Shown: piece after piece, positions 11,601 through 22,740 of the stretch
Position numbering within the stretch: position 1 is the first letter of the stretch
Layout of the letters: each line of letters starts with the position of its first letter
DNA from: Medicago truncatula
Lineage: Eukaryota; Streptophyta; Magnoliopsida; Fabales; Fabaceae
Direction of reading: 5' to 3'
Assembly (NCBI RefSeq): GCF_003473485.1
Contig: NC_053042.1
Location: forward strand, 46,587,762-46,651,761
Length of the DNA stretch: 64,000 bases
Made by a program: the position numbers and the translations under genes
The notes under the pieces: model-generated
Told to the model about the DNA's origin: nothing
Seen by the model: only the letters and a program-made list of their open reading frames with translations
Database searches by the model: none

Positions 11601-14600
11601 ACATTCTTATATGAACAGTTTTTGTTGTATGGAATGCGTCCTTCTTAAGTTTATGTCCACACAATAACATTCTAAATTTTTATTCTATGTTTTATTTACA
11701 GGAACTGGAACAGGCCTTGGGGGAAGTAGAATTTAAGGATGGAATTCCTGATGTAAAGTTCAGTAGGGTGAGAGTCATCTTTAACAAGATGGGTAGTAAT
11801 TGAATTATGATGTTAGTTGAAAGTGAAACCTACTGTCTGTGAATGCAAGAGATAGATCAATCCGACTCTAGCTGATTTTGAACTAACCTTGACTGAAATA
11901 GAATATGCATTATCCACTACCTCAAACTAAACATAATTAAAGAATAAAACATTTCTATTAGGCTTTTGTATTGGGCCTAATACAACTCTTACAAAACCGG
12001 CCTGTAAAGTGAGAGATGTCTCCCACTTATAAACACTTTTTCAGGCCCTATCTCATCCAATGTGGAACTCTAACAATTTCTAAACTGAAACCACCATAAT
12101 CAATGTCTAAAGAATGTGAAATATATGAAACCAACTGCATAGGATATGTTTATGGATACATTTAGTCATTGGGTATGAATACTCATAATTTTTTCATGTT
12201 TGCTCATGGATAATGAAAATTAGATAGATAGTTGTCTTATTCTAAATTTTTCTATAAATTTTCCTCAAGGTTCTGGGAAAGATTTTGTCTGTAGCATTCA
12301 AGTATCATTTCCGTATGCCAGCATATTATACACTTGTCTTACGATCCCTAGCCTCTTTCGAAGGTAAACTGTTGATACAATCTAAATTATTTATTGGATG
12401 CTCAGATCTATTTTACATACTGATAACCTATATACATTATTTTGTATCATGAAGTAATTTGAAATATTTTCATTGTTGAATTTCTATGTTTTTGTTTCCT
12501 CTTCTTCCATTCATAATTTGCTTTGGAACAATTTTAGGTTTGGCTATAGCTGCCGATAAAAAATTCAAGACTTTTGAAGCTGCCTACCCCTACGTTGTTC
12601 GGAAACTTCTAACAGAAAACTCAGCCGCAACAAGGAAAATATTGCATTCGGTATTGTATATTTACCCAGAACAGTGGGATTTGTGACCATAGTCCACCAC
12701 AGAACTGTAACATGTTATAATCTATTTGTAGTTGCCTGTGGTTGATAAAACACCATGACTAGATCCTGAGCCTTTTTCCACAATATGAGAAGAAAAATAA
12801 TAATTTTTTTATAAAACAAATTAAATAATGTTTTTAAATTAAATTCTTTAGTCAAGTTTTTTAAACAATTTCATCAACCAATCTTTGTAGTTTTGCATAT
12901 TTATCAATATCTTGGACTATCAAGTTTCAATATTGATCCTTAAACATGTACTGTATTGCAAGATGAATTATATGATATTTATTCCCTTTTTAAACTTTCT
13001 TTCTCCTGTTCAGGTACTTCTGAATCGGAAGAAGGAGTTCCAATGGCAAAGGCTTTCCTTGTTCTTGAGAGTAGGGGCAACTAGGTATGTCAAAGTGCAT
13101 GTCAGGGAGTGTTCTCTGCATGAAGTAGCTATTGTTTTTCTTATCTCTTATATTTTAGCCATGTTTTTAAAATTTTGATCACAACTTTTTAATATAAATT
13201 CTCCAACCTATATTTATTCTTTTTATAGGATCTACCTACTGTGTTTTCAGTTTCATCTGCAGACTACGTCTACTATGTAGTGAACAACAAGACCCTCTTA
13301 GTTGAAAAAATTAAAAAGAAAAGTGCCAATTGTTTATTATTTGATTAAATCCAAACACTCAGTACTATGCATCTAAAACTCGTGTTTCCTATGCAGTAAT
13401 GCACTTTCCATTTGAACTTAGGCATCTATACAAGAAAGATAATGCTGTAATGCACTCTCCTTTGGGTTAAAGCATGTTGTCAAGGAGCTTAGTTAGTTGT
13501 AGGATCGGGAGAGGCTTGGATATAGGGCCACTGTTTTAACACAAAGAAAGCATCTGATTTTTACAAAATTGCCTCAGTATTTTGACTTTTTTCCTTTCAT
13601 TTTGGTGCTCATCAATAATATTCTACGCAACTTACTAGGATATAGTATTTTGGGGGATATTAGGTTTAGCAGGTGTTCACTCAATTAGGAAGAACAGAAA
13701 CAGTCATCACTCATATCATATGTTGATATTTGCTACACATCTCAAAAGCCTCTACATTATCTCTCAAAATTATGTGGAATTCAATCCACAAACATGCTCA
13801 AAGATTCAAGTATCTATTGCACCAACATATACTGAAACATTTAAAGGAATATTTTTTAATAATTTCTGTTATTGTAGCATGGAAGTTTTTTTTAACAAAT
13901 TAATCATGAAAGTTTCTAACCATTGTTAAGTAATGCATTTTCTACCAACATTGAACCTCTGGCCTGTTTTAGTTACTTGATGAATTGCTATTTCTTTTAT
14001 TCTGTATATATAGCATCTCATACTTCTGATACCTTGTCAGGAAAGCCTTGCAACTAGTAACTTCAAATAGTGAGACTTCCCCCGATCAATCACCAAATAA
14101 GGCCGCCGGTACGTTTGATATTGCATACTTGATCTTGACGATTTTACCATCCAAAGATGGTGTCGCTTTGAGAAGGCTTCTCATGACTGCTGTGAGTTCC
14201 TACATGCTCTCTATCTTGCTTCTTTTATGTTCTTCAAGATTTTGTCACCATTCCTCTTGGTTATCTTTTTTTTTTTTCCTTTCACATTCTGCTTTTTCAA
14301 AGTATTTTTTTAACACAACTTTTTTAAAGCTAGTGATAGATACATGGTTTGTTTATTATTATTATTTTTTGGTCAAGTAGCCTAACGGCTAGAGAAATTC
14401 ACCTTTAAGGTGAATAAGTGGGGTGTCCGGGGTTCAAACCCCAGCCCCTGCATATAATATGCATTATCCCTTGCTCACTGGGACGGTTTGTTTATTTGTT
14501 ATATATGGTTGTAATTGATAAATTCCTGATTTTGAGAGTATACGATGTTTCCAAATTTTCTTGTACTCTTGCTTTGATTTTAAAATGTTTAAGAGGATTG

Positions 14601-15378
14601 AATTTGTTCCAGTTCATTATAATTGTACACGGGCGACAATTGCCCCATCTTTTGGTGCTTTAACATTATCATCAACTTTTCATCATACAATGTCAACAAA
14701 TTTTTTTAATCGTACTACCTCTGTTCTTTTTTATAAATTTCATTTTCAATTTTTACATATATTAAGAAAATTATGTAGTGTATTTTATGTGTTCATCGTG
14801 TACAGATTTTCCTAAGTTACCCTTCTATATATATGCTTCCATTATGCAAGAAATAGCCGATGCGTTCATCTTCTTAAACACTTGGCTGAAGTATTTCTTT
14901 TATGCATGAAACTTAATTTGCATGGAATGAACAGGACGGAGCTTCAATAATCAGAGCAATGGTCTCGAAGGAGGGAAAGGTCATCCGCCAACAACTTTGC
15001 AAGGTCATAGCCGATGCACTGTGTCAATGGATGATTAAATTATGTGGACAAGGAGTTATAGATACTCAATATCCAAGGGTGATGCTGGCTAATGGAACTA
15101 GCAACAAAGAATCTGGTCGATCTCCTCGATCATCCTCGCCTTCATATGATTATATTTCCATCTTTAGAGATCGGCGACTTCGGGTGATATTTTCTAAGGT
15201 TGTGAAATCTGCAAGCAGTCATAAAATACTGATGCTGCGGTTTTGTTGGTCTTCCCTTGTTATAATCATTACAGCTTCAGCTTTGGCATGCCATCGGGTT
15301 GTTCTGTCACTGTCTGAGGCTTACTTGGGCCCAATATTCGATGCACCTAAGCGTAAGAGATATGCAGTCATTGCATGA
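5675..15378 (+). CDS. ABC1K: ABC1-type atypical kinase, probably plastidial (16 exons, 824 aa)
   Basis: Exons: 5675-5981, 7631-7806, 9023-9188, 9390-9442, 9796-9939, 10062-10166, 10259-10384, 10578-10766, 11178-11284, 11377-11539, 11702-11767, 12270-12363, 12538-12650, 13014-13084, 14041-14191, 14935-15378. All junctions are GT-AG and the phases match, giving 2475 nt. The family signatures are intact: KVGQ (residues 216-219), Ala-rich loop AAASFGQ (276-282), the VAVK lysine (297), the ExD motif ELD (345-347), HADPHPGNL (441-449) and DFG (461-463). ABC1/ADCK/UbiB proteins are atypical kinases that affect quinone and prenyl-lipid metabolism; plant homologues lie in plastids or mitochondria. The Ser/Thr/Lys-rich, acid-poor N-terminus fits a plastid transit peptide, and residues 778-802 look membrane-embedded. 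The layout resembles plastidial ABC1K5/6-type proteins, but the exact orthologue is uncertain. The ATG at 5675 is in good context (CCCATGG). Confidence 0.93.
6169..6190. repeat. (TG)n(CG)n microsatellite in intron 1
   Basis: A short alternating purine-pyrimidine tract, TG repeats followed by CG repeats, inside intron 1 of the ABC1K gene. Confidence 0.8.
6415..6635. repeat. MITE-like AGCTTATT/ATAAGC segment in intron 1
   Basis: Contains AGCTTATTTGAGCTTACC at the left, repeated CAGCTTAT words inside and GTTGTTTATCCAAACAG at the right. These words are typical of a common plant MITE type with AAGCTTAT ends. The borders and target duplication are unclear. Confidence 0.35.
6848..7435. mobile_element. 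hAT-type MITE in ABC1K intron 1, 8-bp target duplication
   Basis: The left end CATAGTAGTCAATAGCGG and the complement of the right end CATAGTAGTTAATAGCGG form an inverted repeat. The flanks carry the perfect 8-mer ATTTGGAC at 6840-6847 and 7436-7443. The terminal ~100 bases are rich in AGCGGC/GCGCTA words, and the middle is AT-rich. There is no coding capacity in 588 bp. It lies within an intron in a gene with otherwise intact splice sites. Confidence 0.85.
8388..8733. mobile_element. MITE with CATCCACAAT ends in ABC1K intron 2
   Basis: The left end CATCCACAATAGGGG is mirrored by CCCCATTGTGGATG at the right, giving terminal inverted repeats of about 14 bp. There is no reading frame of note. 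I could not fix a target duplication, so the superfamily is open; PIF/Harbinger-like is a guess. Confidence 0.6.
11945..12075. repeat. Legume-type dispersed repeat fragment in intron 11
   Basis: Contains AAAACCGGCCTGTAAAGTGAG, CACTTATAAACAC, TTTTTCAGGCCC and CATCCAATGTGGAACTC. Related words recur near 38260-38325 and 41035-41095, so this is a dispersed repeat family. Its class cannot be told from these fragments. Confidence 0.45.
14370..14486 (+). repeat. tRNA-derived SINE in ABC1K intron 15
   Basis: Box A type TAGCCTAACGG lies at 14378-14388 and box B GGTTCAAACCC at 14431-14441, followed by CAGCCCCTGCATATAATATGC. The spacing and order fit a pol III promoter of a tRNA-derived SINE. The sequence does not fold into a full tRNA cloverleaf. 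It is the best preserved of three related copies (also 4400-5290 and 23283-23412). Confidence 0.7.
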
Positions 15379-16108
15379 TATTCTTAGAACATTGACACTT
15401 TTCCTACCAATAGAGAGACATTATCATCCAACAAAGTAAAAATGTTTTAGCTTTGAAGGCAATTAGTGTGAGGAAGGTAAAATATGTGGTTATAGGAGGA
15501 TAGCATTATCTTTTGGTTACACACTTACATTTTGTATATGAGGGGTACTCTGTATTCTCTTAACTGATATTGTTGCAGTTCAGATCCAGGTACCCTACAA
15601 GTATGTATAGTTTCATGTAAAGTGCTACATTAATTTTTTTTATTATCTATTTTAGAATAAAGATAAATGTATTTAGTTATTAATCTTTGAATCGGTGCTA
15701 TGTAGATGGACTGATTTGGCTCATTTAAAGTGAGTAGTAGTTAGTAAATTGAGAAAATGAAGAGTTGATCTTGTAACTTCCATGATTTGTTTTACATTTG
15801 CATATAATATCAACCATTGATTTGTTTATCAACGGTTGATATTACTCGTTTTACTCTCTAAAATGAACAACTCATTTTAGATGAGCTTTGTCTGGATCAT
15901 ATAGGTCTTACACAAGGATCATGATGTTTATTTTTTTGTTGTTAAAAATGATCGTGTATATTTCAATTTTTAAATTTTATATCTTAAAACATAATGACAA
16001 ATATGAATGATTTAATAAGCTCTTAATATTAGGCAATTGATTTAATGAGCTCTAGTCATTGGATTATGAATAACACCGCTTTTATTTTTTTAACAAGTAT
16101 CATGTTGG
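15379..16108. other. ABC1K 3' UTR and spacer with a hairpin
   Basis: AATAAA-type signals follow the stop codon (TAGAATAAAG near 15655). At 15807-15843 an inverted repeat with 15-bp arms (AATATCAACCATTGA and its near complement, one mismatch) flanks a 7-base loop. The surrounding 15690-15905 also has loosely complementary ends, perhaps an old MITE. Confidence 0.4.
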
Positions 16109-16117
16109 CTAGAAGAA

Positions 16118-16941
16118 GAGTTTTTCTACTTGCACCCTAGTTAATCATGGTTGCACCCTAAAATGACAAGATTACCCTTTCATAAAATTTGATTTTCAAA
16201 AAGCCTATTCCTTCTTTTTTGGTTACACCCCAAAACCCTTCTTCCAAAACCATAATTCTCCAATCGATCGATTGTGTTCTGCGAAGATTTTCAAAACCAT
16301 ACTTTCTCACGTCCATTCATGATTTCAAAGAAAATTCGAAGCAAATCAGGTTAGCAAGTGTTGTTCTTCAAATCGATTGTGTTTTTCTTGTTATGGGTTC
16401 TCAGTTCTGATTTTGTGTTTTCATTGTTCTGCGATTCACAGTTCTGCGATTTTGTAAACTCAGTTTAAGTAGGTTCATGTAAACTCAGTTTAAGTAGGTT
16501 CATGTTAACTCAATTTAAGTAGGTTCATGTAAACTTAGTTTAAGTAGGTTCATGTAAACTTAGTTTACATGAACCTACTTAAACTGAATTTAAGTTAACC
16601 TTGCCAATGTAAATTAAAAACGTAATCGTACAGTGCATCATTGCAGTTGAAGGAAATAAATTGAAACTAGCAAATAGAAGAAGAAATTCACTTACTTATA
16701 TCTAATTGAGTATGTATGAAAAATATTTTGATTCACTCTTTAATTTTCATGAAGATTGATATTGAACATCAAATTGTTTGATCGATCGTTTTGTGGGGTG
16801 AAAGAGGGTGAAACTCACTGACAATGAATAAAATTAGGATTTAAAGAAAATTTATATAAAAGGGCAATTTTGGTATTATAAAAAAAAATTAAGAAAATTT
16901 GGGTGTAACCAAAAAAACATGGGGTGTAAATAGAAAAACTC
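16118..16941. mobile_element. Mutator-like non-autonomous element, 9-bp target duplication
   Basis: The left end GAGTTTTTCTACTTGCACCC pairs with the complement of the right end GAGTTTTTCTATTTACACCC; the inverted repeat continues to about 40 bp with mismatches. The 9-mer CTAGAAGAA flanks both sides perfectly (16109-16117 and 16942-16950). Long TIRs with a 9-bp duplication indicate the MULE superfamily. Inside are five 25-bp tandem units and a palindrome. No transposase is present. Confidence 0.85.
16454..16580. repeat. 25-bp tandem repeat ending in a palindrome
   Basis: Units start at 16454, 16479, 16504, 16529 and 16554 and carry the core TTTAAGTAGGTTCATGTAAAC. At 16542-16580 the last unit is followed by its own inverse, forming a palindrome with 19-bp arms around one central base. 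Confidence 0.85.
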
Positions 16942-17182
16942 CTAGAAGAAATTCACTCTAAAATGAATAGGGTTTATCAATTGACCGTATTAACGTATCA
17001 GTGGGTAAATACAAAGTGGCTGGTTATTTCATAATCTATATGCGTGTTGCTTCAAGCATTAAGGTTCGGCGGCGGTTGACCAGCCAAGCTCCGGCGCTGA
17101 CCACCACATATAATATTAAATAATTTATTTATTTTATCGAATATATAATTATTTAAATAAAAAATATTAATATTTTTTTTTA

Positions 17183-17294
17183 AAGAAGCTAAATTAGCCC
17201 ACTTAAATTGTCACCGGAGAGAATCAAATATGAGACCTCGAGGAGGAGCACACTCCTAGGTTTAAGCCAATACACCATGACAACTTAAGTGGGT
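17183..17294 (-). repeat. tRNA-derived SINE, minus strand, degenerate
   Basis: Matches the segment at 51268-51378 (GAAGCTAAATTAG, CCACTTAAATTG, GAGAGAATC, CACACTCC). On the minus strand that copy shows box A and box B; here box B is degraded. It begins beside a poly-T/A tract. Confidence 0.55.
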
Positions 17295-17299
17295 TTTAA

Positions 17300-17987
17300 A
17301 AAATATTAATATTATTTGAAATTATCTATTGGATATTTTTTATAAGTAGATGATCCAATGAATTTTTAAATTAAGGTGGATGGATCAAATTCATCCATAG
17401 TTCTAAATGGATGGATTTAAACTCCATTCATTAACAAATTTTTTGTTTTATGGATGAATTTGATGAATTTTATAGTGAATGAATTTGATGGATATAAATA
17501 TCATGAATCGTATTGCCACCCCTAGTTGCTTGCTAGAGGCTGTGAGTAGGTCACGAAAACAACTAGATTTGTAAGTTTGTTAAAAAAAAAGTATAGTGAT
17601 TTGGAATTATTATATTTTTGGGTTTGCTTCTTCCCGGACGGAAATTTCATTTTTCCCATTTACAAGGGCTAAGCTAGAATTAGAAATGACCTCGCTCACT
17701 TTTTCCCTTTTTGAGTCATAATCACACACTTTTTTTTGTTGAAGAAATCACACACGTTATATATTGTGTATTTTGTACATTATCCTACAAGCTATTCTTC
17801 TATGTAGAATAGAAGTTAGTAATATTATTTATTTATGAGTATTATTGTGAATATTGCTATTTTTAAGAATTTAAAAAGAAGCAGTGCATAGTTACAAATA
17901 CAAACAGATCTAAGTGAAGTGAATCTGATCATCATCGTCATCGTGGAGATTCAAACAAATATAAGAAAGAACGCATTGTCGATCTCG
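17300..17987. promoter_or_regulatory. Spacer and promoter region of the TMEM115-like gene
   Basis: AT-rich, with repeated GGATGAATTTGATG words at 17440-17500. The last ~100 bases (17890-17987) become richer in CATCGTC/GATCTCGATG words and probably form the 5' UTR. No core promoter element can be named with confidence. Confidence 0.35.
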
Positions 17988-20651
17988 ATGAGCTCGCCTT
18001 CTCTTCCCGTATCACAGTCACAGGTATGAATAACTGTTCTTGTGATTGTGAATGAGATGTGACGAATTTGAATTTGAATTTGAATTTGAATTTGAATTTG
18101 AATTTTAGAATTGAAATTGAAATTGAAATTGAGAATTGCAATTTACAGGGCACAAGAACGCTATCGTCTGTGTCGGTGTCTGGATTCACACGACTCTGCA
18201 AAGGTCTCGCTCTCGTTCTCGTTGCAGCCCACGCTGTTCTTTACTTCTTCCCTTCCGCTCTCACCTACCTCGCCCTCATTCCCGCCAGGCAAGTACTGTT
18301 CTTACTTCCATTCAAATCTTTTCCCATGTACTTTAATGGAATATCAATAAGCTTCCTTCACCTATATTTATTTCACAAACTCTGGTCAATATCCAAGTGC
18401 TACTAAAATTACGTGATTTAGTTATAACCATTAACATTATTAGATTAACGAGCATCCTGTCTACCGGCACTTTTGATTGAAGGTGTGTCCTGTGTCCCAC
18501 GAAAACCAATTCGTGATTACATTCAATCATGTCATTTCTCATAAATTATCACGACTTGTCAGTGTCGGTGCCTGGTGCTTTGGATAGTTCAACTGGTTTG
18601 AGCTAAGAGATAAAGAGTAAATATTAATCTATAAACTACTACCGCTGTTCTGTTGAACTGCTCCCTCTGTTACAAAATATAAGTAAAAGTAATTCAAACA
18701 AGTTTGATGTATTTGGTTCAAAATTTGGCCCAAATATATCAATCAACTTTCTTTAACTCATTTTAGTTTATATTTTGTAACTGAGGTAATAACTACTAAC
18801 ATTTGCCATTCAAAAAAAAAATCATCCGTTTGTCTTCATAACATTATTTTTCTTCGATGTAAGCTGCTTTCTTGCTTAAGATTATGCTCCTACCAAATAC
18901 AAGTTCAGCTGCTTTAGAAGTTATATTCCCGTTCGTTTCATTTTTCAGGACAATACCATTTGCCTGGAATCTCATTACAGCCGGTTACGTTGAACAAACT
19001 GTTCATGGGGTATGATTTGCTGTTCTATTCAACTATGTTACAATATTTGCATTTCCTAAGATGTATCTGTTGCTTCAAGGAAAACGTCTCAATTAACATT
19101 AGTATGTTTCTATAGGTAGTTATCAGCATAGTTTGTCTTCTGTTGATTGGCAAGCTGCTTGAACCAGTATGGGGTCCCAGGGAATTTATAAAGTTCATCT
19201 TTATAGTTAACATCTTAACTTCTCTCTGCATTTTCATCACTGCTATTGCTTTGTACTACATTACAAGACAGGAGATTTATCTGTAAGTGTTTGCAATCCA
19301 TTACCTTATGAGATTATATTTTGTCTGCTGCTTCTTCTGTTATCTATCTACAAGCTTAATTGAGGCCTATTTGAAGCTTGATTATGCAGTCTCTTTTTGC
19401 TTCAACACTAGAAAATATTGTTGGCCCATTTTAAGTATAACATTTTTTGAAACAAGTCTTGAAGTTAATTTTACTGTATGCTATTTTTTAAAATCATATT
19501 AGATGCTATGCGTTCCATTTGCACATTAATCCAATTCTTTTTTCTTTTTACTTTTGCAATGTTCTAGCTACACACCACTTTCTGGATTTCATGGAGTCAT
19601 ATCTGGCTTCTTGGTTAGCATCAAGCAAATTATACCAGATCAAGAGCTTCCTTTCGTCAATATAAAAATGAAGGTTTGATGTTCTAACCTTCTTCCTTAA
19701 CTTGTAACTCATTGCTTAATTTACTTCACAGCAACAATAGGTTTTTATGAAGAGGCCCTAAATATAGTGTCATGTCTCTTTTCTGTTCAGTGGCTACCAT
19801 CTATCGCTTTATTGTGTTCTATTGCTCTGAGCTTCTGGATAATAGAGGCAACAACATATCTCCCAACTGTTATATTTGGTACATACATGAGCTGGATTTA
19901 CCTGAGATACTGGCAGAAGAAGCCAGAAACAAAGCTTAAGGGTGACCCAAGTGAGGATTTTGCATTCTCTACATTTTTCCCAGAGATTTTAAGGTAAGTT
20001 ATGATATTGGTTTGTTTATCATACATTATGAACTAGAAATTCCTTTAGTTATTCTGAGCAACTTCTACTTTTTTTTATATCTGCTGCCCTGTAGACCAGT
20101 AATAGATCCTATTGCATCAATATTTCATCGAATGCTCTGTGGAAGATCTGATGCTTCTAATGATGCTGAAGATTATGATCTTGGAAGTGAACATTTGCCA
20201 GGTTCTGACCCCATTGAGGCATCTAGGAGACGGTAATTTCCCTTTTCTGTGCTTTTAATTCACCTATTTGAGTATATTGCAAATTATAAATTACTAGTGT
20301 GGGGCAATTCACAATGAGAGACAATTAGATAGATAATAGAAGTTGCAGGTCTGAAGATTTTTTTTTTGCTGTGATGGTTGCTTGATGGTAAATGGTTTAA
20401 GTTAAAGAAAGGAGAAAAAGTTGACAAATGTTACAAACTTGCAACTTTTCGCCATCTTTTCTTATTTATTTGAGCTTTATTTTCTAACTGAAAAAATAAT
20501 ACCTGTCATAGCAAACAACTCACCATTGTGACTACTTTTCTCTTGTAGAGAAAGAGGTGCCCGAGCACTGGAAGAAAGGTTGGCTAACGAGAGGCTGGCT
20601 ACTTCGCGGAGTGCAGGGGAGTTGCAAACAAATGCTGCAGGAAATGTATAA
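17988..20651 (+). CDS. TMEM115: TMEM115/rhomboid-like multi-pass Golgi membrane protein (8 exons, 317 aa)
   Basis: Exons: 17988-18023, 18149-18288, 18949-19009, 19116-19282, 19568-19673, 19791-19993, 20095-20232, 20549-20651. Phases match throughout (954 nt). The second intron starts with GC (CCAG|GCAAGT); the neighbouring GT would shift the frame and soon hit a stop. The protein has several hydrophobic helices, the family stretches LALIPARTIPFAWNLITAGY and KLLEPVWGPREF, and a charged C-terminal tail. TMEM115 proteins are Golgi-resident and related to rhomboids. The position where active rhomboids have GxSG reads GFHG here, so no serine protease activity is expected. The tail (GRSDASNDAEDYD, then RRRERGARALEERLA) is probably cytosolic. 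Family assignment rests on recognised sequence, not a search. Confidence 0.9.
18061..18138. repeat. Hexanucleotide repeat filling TMEM115 intron 1
   Basis: About seven units of GAATTT followed by four of GAAATT occupy most of the 125-bp first intron (18024-18148). Length variation here would change intron size but not the protein. Confidence 0.85.
18660..18790. mobile_element. Stowaway-like MITE in TMEM115 intron 2
   Basis: The left end CTCCCTCTGTTACAAAATAT is matched by TTATATTTTGTAACTGAGGT at the right. The CTCCCTC terminus is typical of Tc1/mariner-derived Stowaway MITEs. It lies inside the intron that has the GC donor. Confidence 0.65.
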
Positions 20652-22034
20652 TTCCCTAGATTTTGTAAATTCAGATAAGTTCGGCCAATATGAAACTATC
20701 ATGAGCAACATTATCACAGTTGGTACAGAAATTATAATTTTTTTGTTTGTCCTAAAGGAATATTTTAATTTGCATGTATTTGGACTGTGATCTTCATGAG
20801 AGTGGAGTTTCTATTCCTTGTGTCAGATAATTGAGCTGTCTCGTGTACTTATCAAATATATTGACTATACAACTGCATGGAAGGTTGTTTTTTTTATAAG
20901 CAACTGCATGAAAGGTTTAGAACATGTCATTGCTTATCGATCCAATATTGGATGTCAAGAATCAAGATGAACTTCTTGTTGGTTCTGCTCTACGACTAAA
21001 TTTTTTAGTTCTTTTTAATGGTTACTCAGAAATTTCATAAACCCTAAAGATATTATGTACCAAGTCGTCTTACCGGGACAATTAAAAATTGTCTATTATG
21101 GTGGATCACTTGTTTAAGTGGTGCACCCTATACTAAAGTGCAGTCCAAAGCTTTGACCTTCAACTTGCTGATTCATACTCATTTTTAGGCATGTAATATA
21201 CTATCAATCAAGTATGTCATCTTGACCTATCCATAATGGATCAGTACCTCGACTTAAGCTGGATACAATTACGCCTACACAGAAAGCTACCTTTCAAACT
21301 CAAAAGGCCAACCACTCATTCATATCATCATATGTAGTACCAAAACATATTCCTCCTGTGTTGATGCTATGTGCAGCTTTTGCCTCTTCTGGCCAAACGC
21401 CAGACGGTAATGTTGAGTAGCAACAGTGAAAATGGGGGATGAGCAACAGAGAGGTGAGACAAATAAAAGTAATTCCAAGCACGTCTGCTCTAATGATAGG
21501 TATTGTACTGAGATATTGCTTTTGGCCTTTACCGACTGGGGGTTGTTATTTGCTCGCTGCGTAAATTTTTGAAAAATGCTAAAGAGTGTCCTTTGGGCAC
21601 TTACTAAAAAAACACACATACAGTTTTTTGGCTTGAAAGCTTAATCGGTAATAATTGATTGGAGGGTTCTATTCAAGTTTAGCTTGAAAGTTTAAAAAAT
21701 AAAATAAATAAATAACAACCCCCATGGACCATGATTATGTGTGTGTTTGCCATCATGTTTGCAACTTTAATTGCGCTTTCCCATGCAGTTTCACCATGAA
21801 AATAGTGAAGCTCCAAATCGGAGAGTTTGGCAAAATGTGGTTTTGGTGGGTATCCACTGTGATGGCAAACATACCCTATATTGCCCGAGGATTCCATTCA
21901 ATTTTTGTTTATTTGAGGTTTGATAGTTGTCAACTTGTCATTTCTTCATAAACTTTCATCTTTTACTTTTTTAACTAAGGTCCGTACTGTACTTGTTATC
22001 ATGATCGTTCGTTTATTTATTCTTAAAATACTCA
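20652..22034. other. Intergenic, no supportable gene
   Basis: Holds the 3' UTR of the TMEM115-like gene and AT-rich spacer. At 21738-21878 GTGTTTGCCATCA and TGATGGCAAAC are mirrored about 120 bp apart, possibly the ends of a small MITE. Open stretches here on the minus strand show no family resemblance. Confidence 0.35.
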
Positions 22035-22740
22035 TTTCTAGAGTGCATAAATATCTGTCTAAAAAGTTAATTTACCAAACACATGAATTCTTGAAGTTGA
22101 TGCATTCTGGAAGCTGATGTTTCGTAAATAAGGTAGATCCATCAAATACAATAGAATATAGTGATGTTTTCCGGAAGTTAATGTAAATGTCATCCCCAAT
22201 TCAAAAATGTAACTGTCATCCATACATGCACATGGAATCAAAGCACCAGCTTCAAAACAAGAGATATACTGATGTTAATATTGTTAGCTATAATCATGGC
22301 CATTGAGTCCTTCTGTACCTTTGCAACAATATCTTTTACAACTTTTATACACGAAGTCATCAGAAGAAGACTTTCGGAGCAATTATGTAGTTACATATTA
22401 CAACACCGAAGCATCATACAAAAAATGGGAAATTTATAGGCTGCAGAAGTTTTCTTTTGACAAATGTTTAGAACTAAAGTGCGAAAAATAGTTGCCATTG
22501 TTTTGGAATTGTATAAATCAATTTTCAGGTGCAGGTGCTTCTCCAGCTAAATACTGTTTGTGGACCATTCTCTTGAAATCTGCATGATATATTCCATGAG
22601 TAGCATCAATTAAAATATGCATTCGACAAATCATAATGTGAATGAATAATGAATAGAAAGAAAGCAACTATAACCTTAGTTTCTTAAAGATATGAGAAAT
22701 GAAAATAACGATTTCACATGATTTCCCATCCTAATATGTT
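22035..22740 (-). pseudogene. Partial, internally deleted copy of the UBC19/20-type E2 gene
   Basis: On the minus strand, 22518-22579 matches the last exon of the E2 gene at 29990-30051. It is 62 nt long like the original, follows a preserved ATGCAG acceptor and encodes [16 protein letters not shown] before a stop. The similarity covers the 3' flank (22035-22517 against about 29580-29989) and part of the preceding intron to about 22627. It then jumps to sequence matching 30895-30985, the intron upstream of the catalytic exon. Exons 3 to 5, including the active-site cysteine, are absent. It lies about 7.5 kb from the intact gene in the same orientation. It cannot make a working E2. Confidence 0.88.

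Noticed and set aside
14378-14450. Possible tRNA gene (boxes A and B present)
   Set aside because: No cloverleaf can be drawn and related copies lie elsewhere; it is a tRNA-derived SINE.
18059-18406. Single long open frame through the start of the TMEM115-like gene
   Set aside because: It runs through the hexanucleotide intron and past the GC donor; conserved protein sequence supports the spliced model.
21320-21619. 99-codon minus-strand frame
   Set aside because: No recognisable domain, no nearby exon and no similarity to other features in the window.
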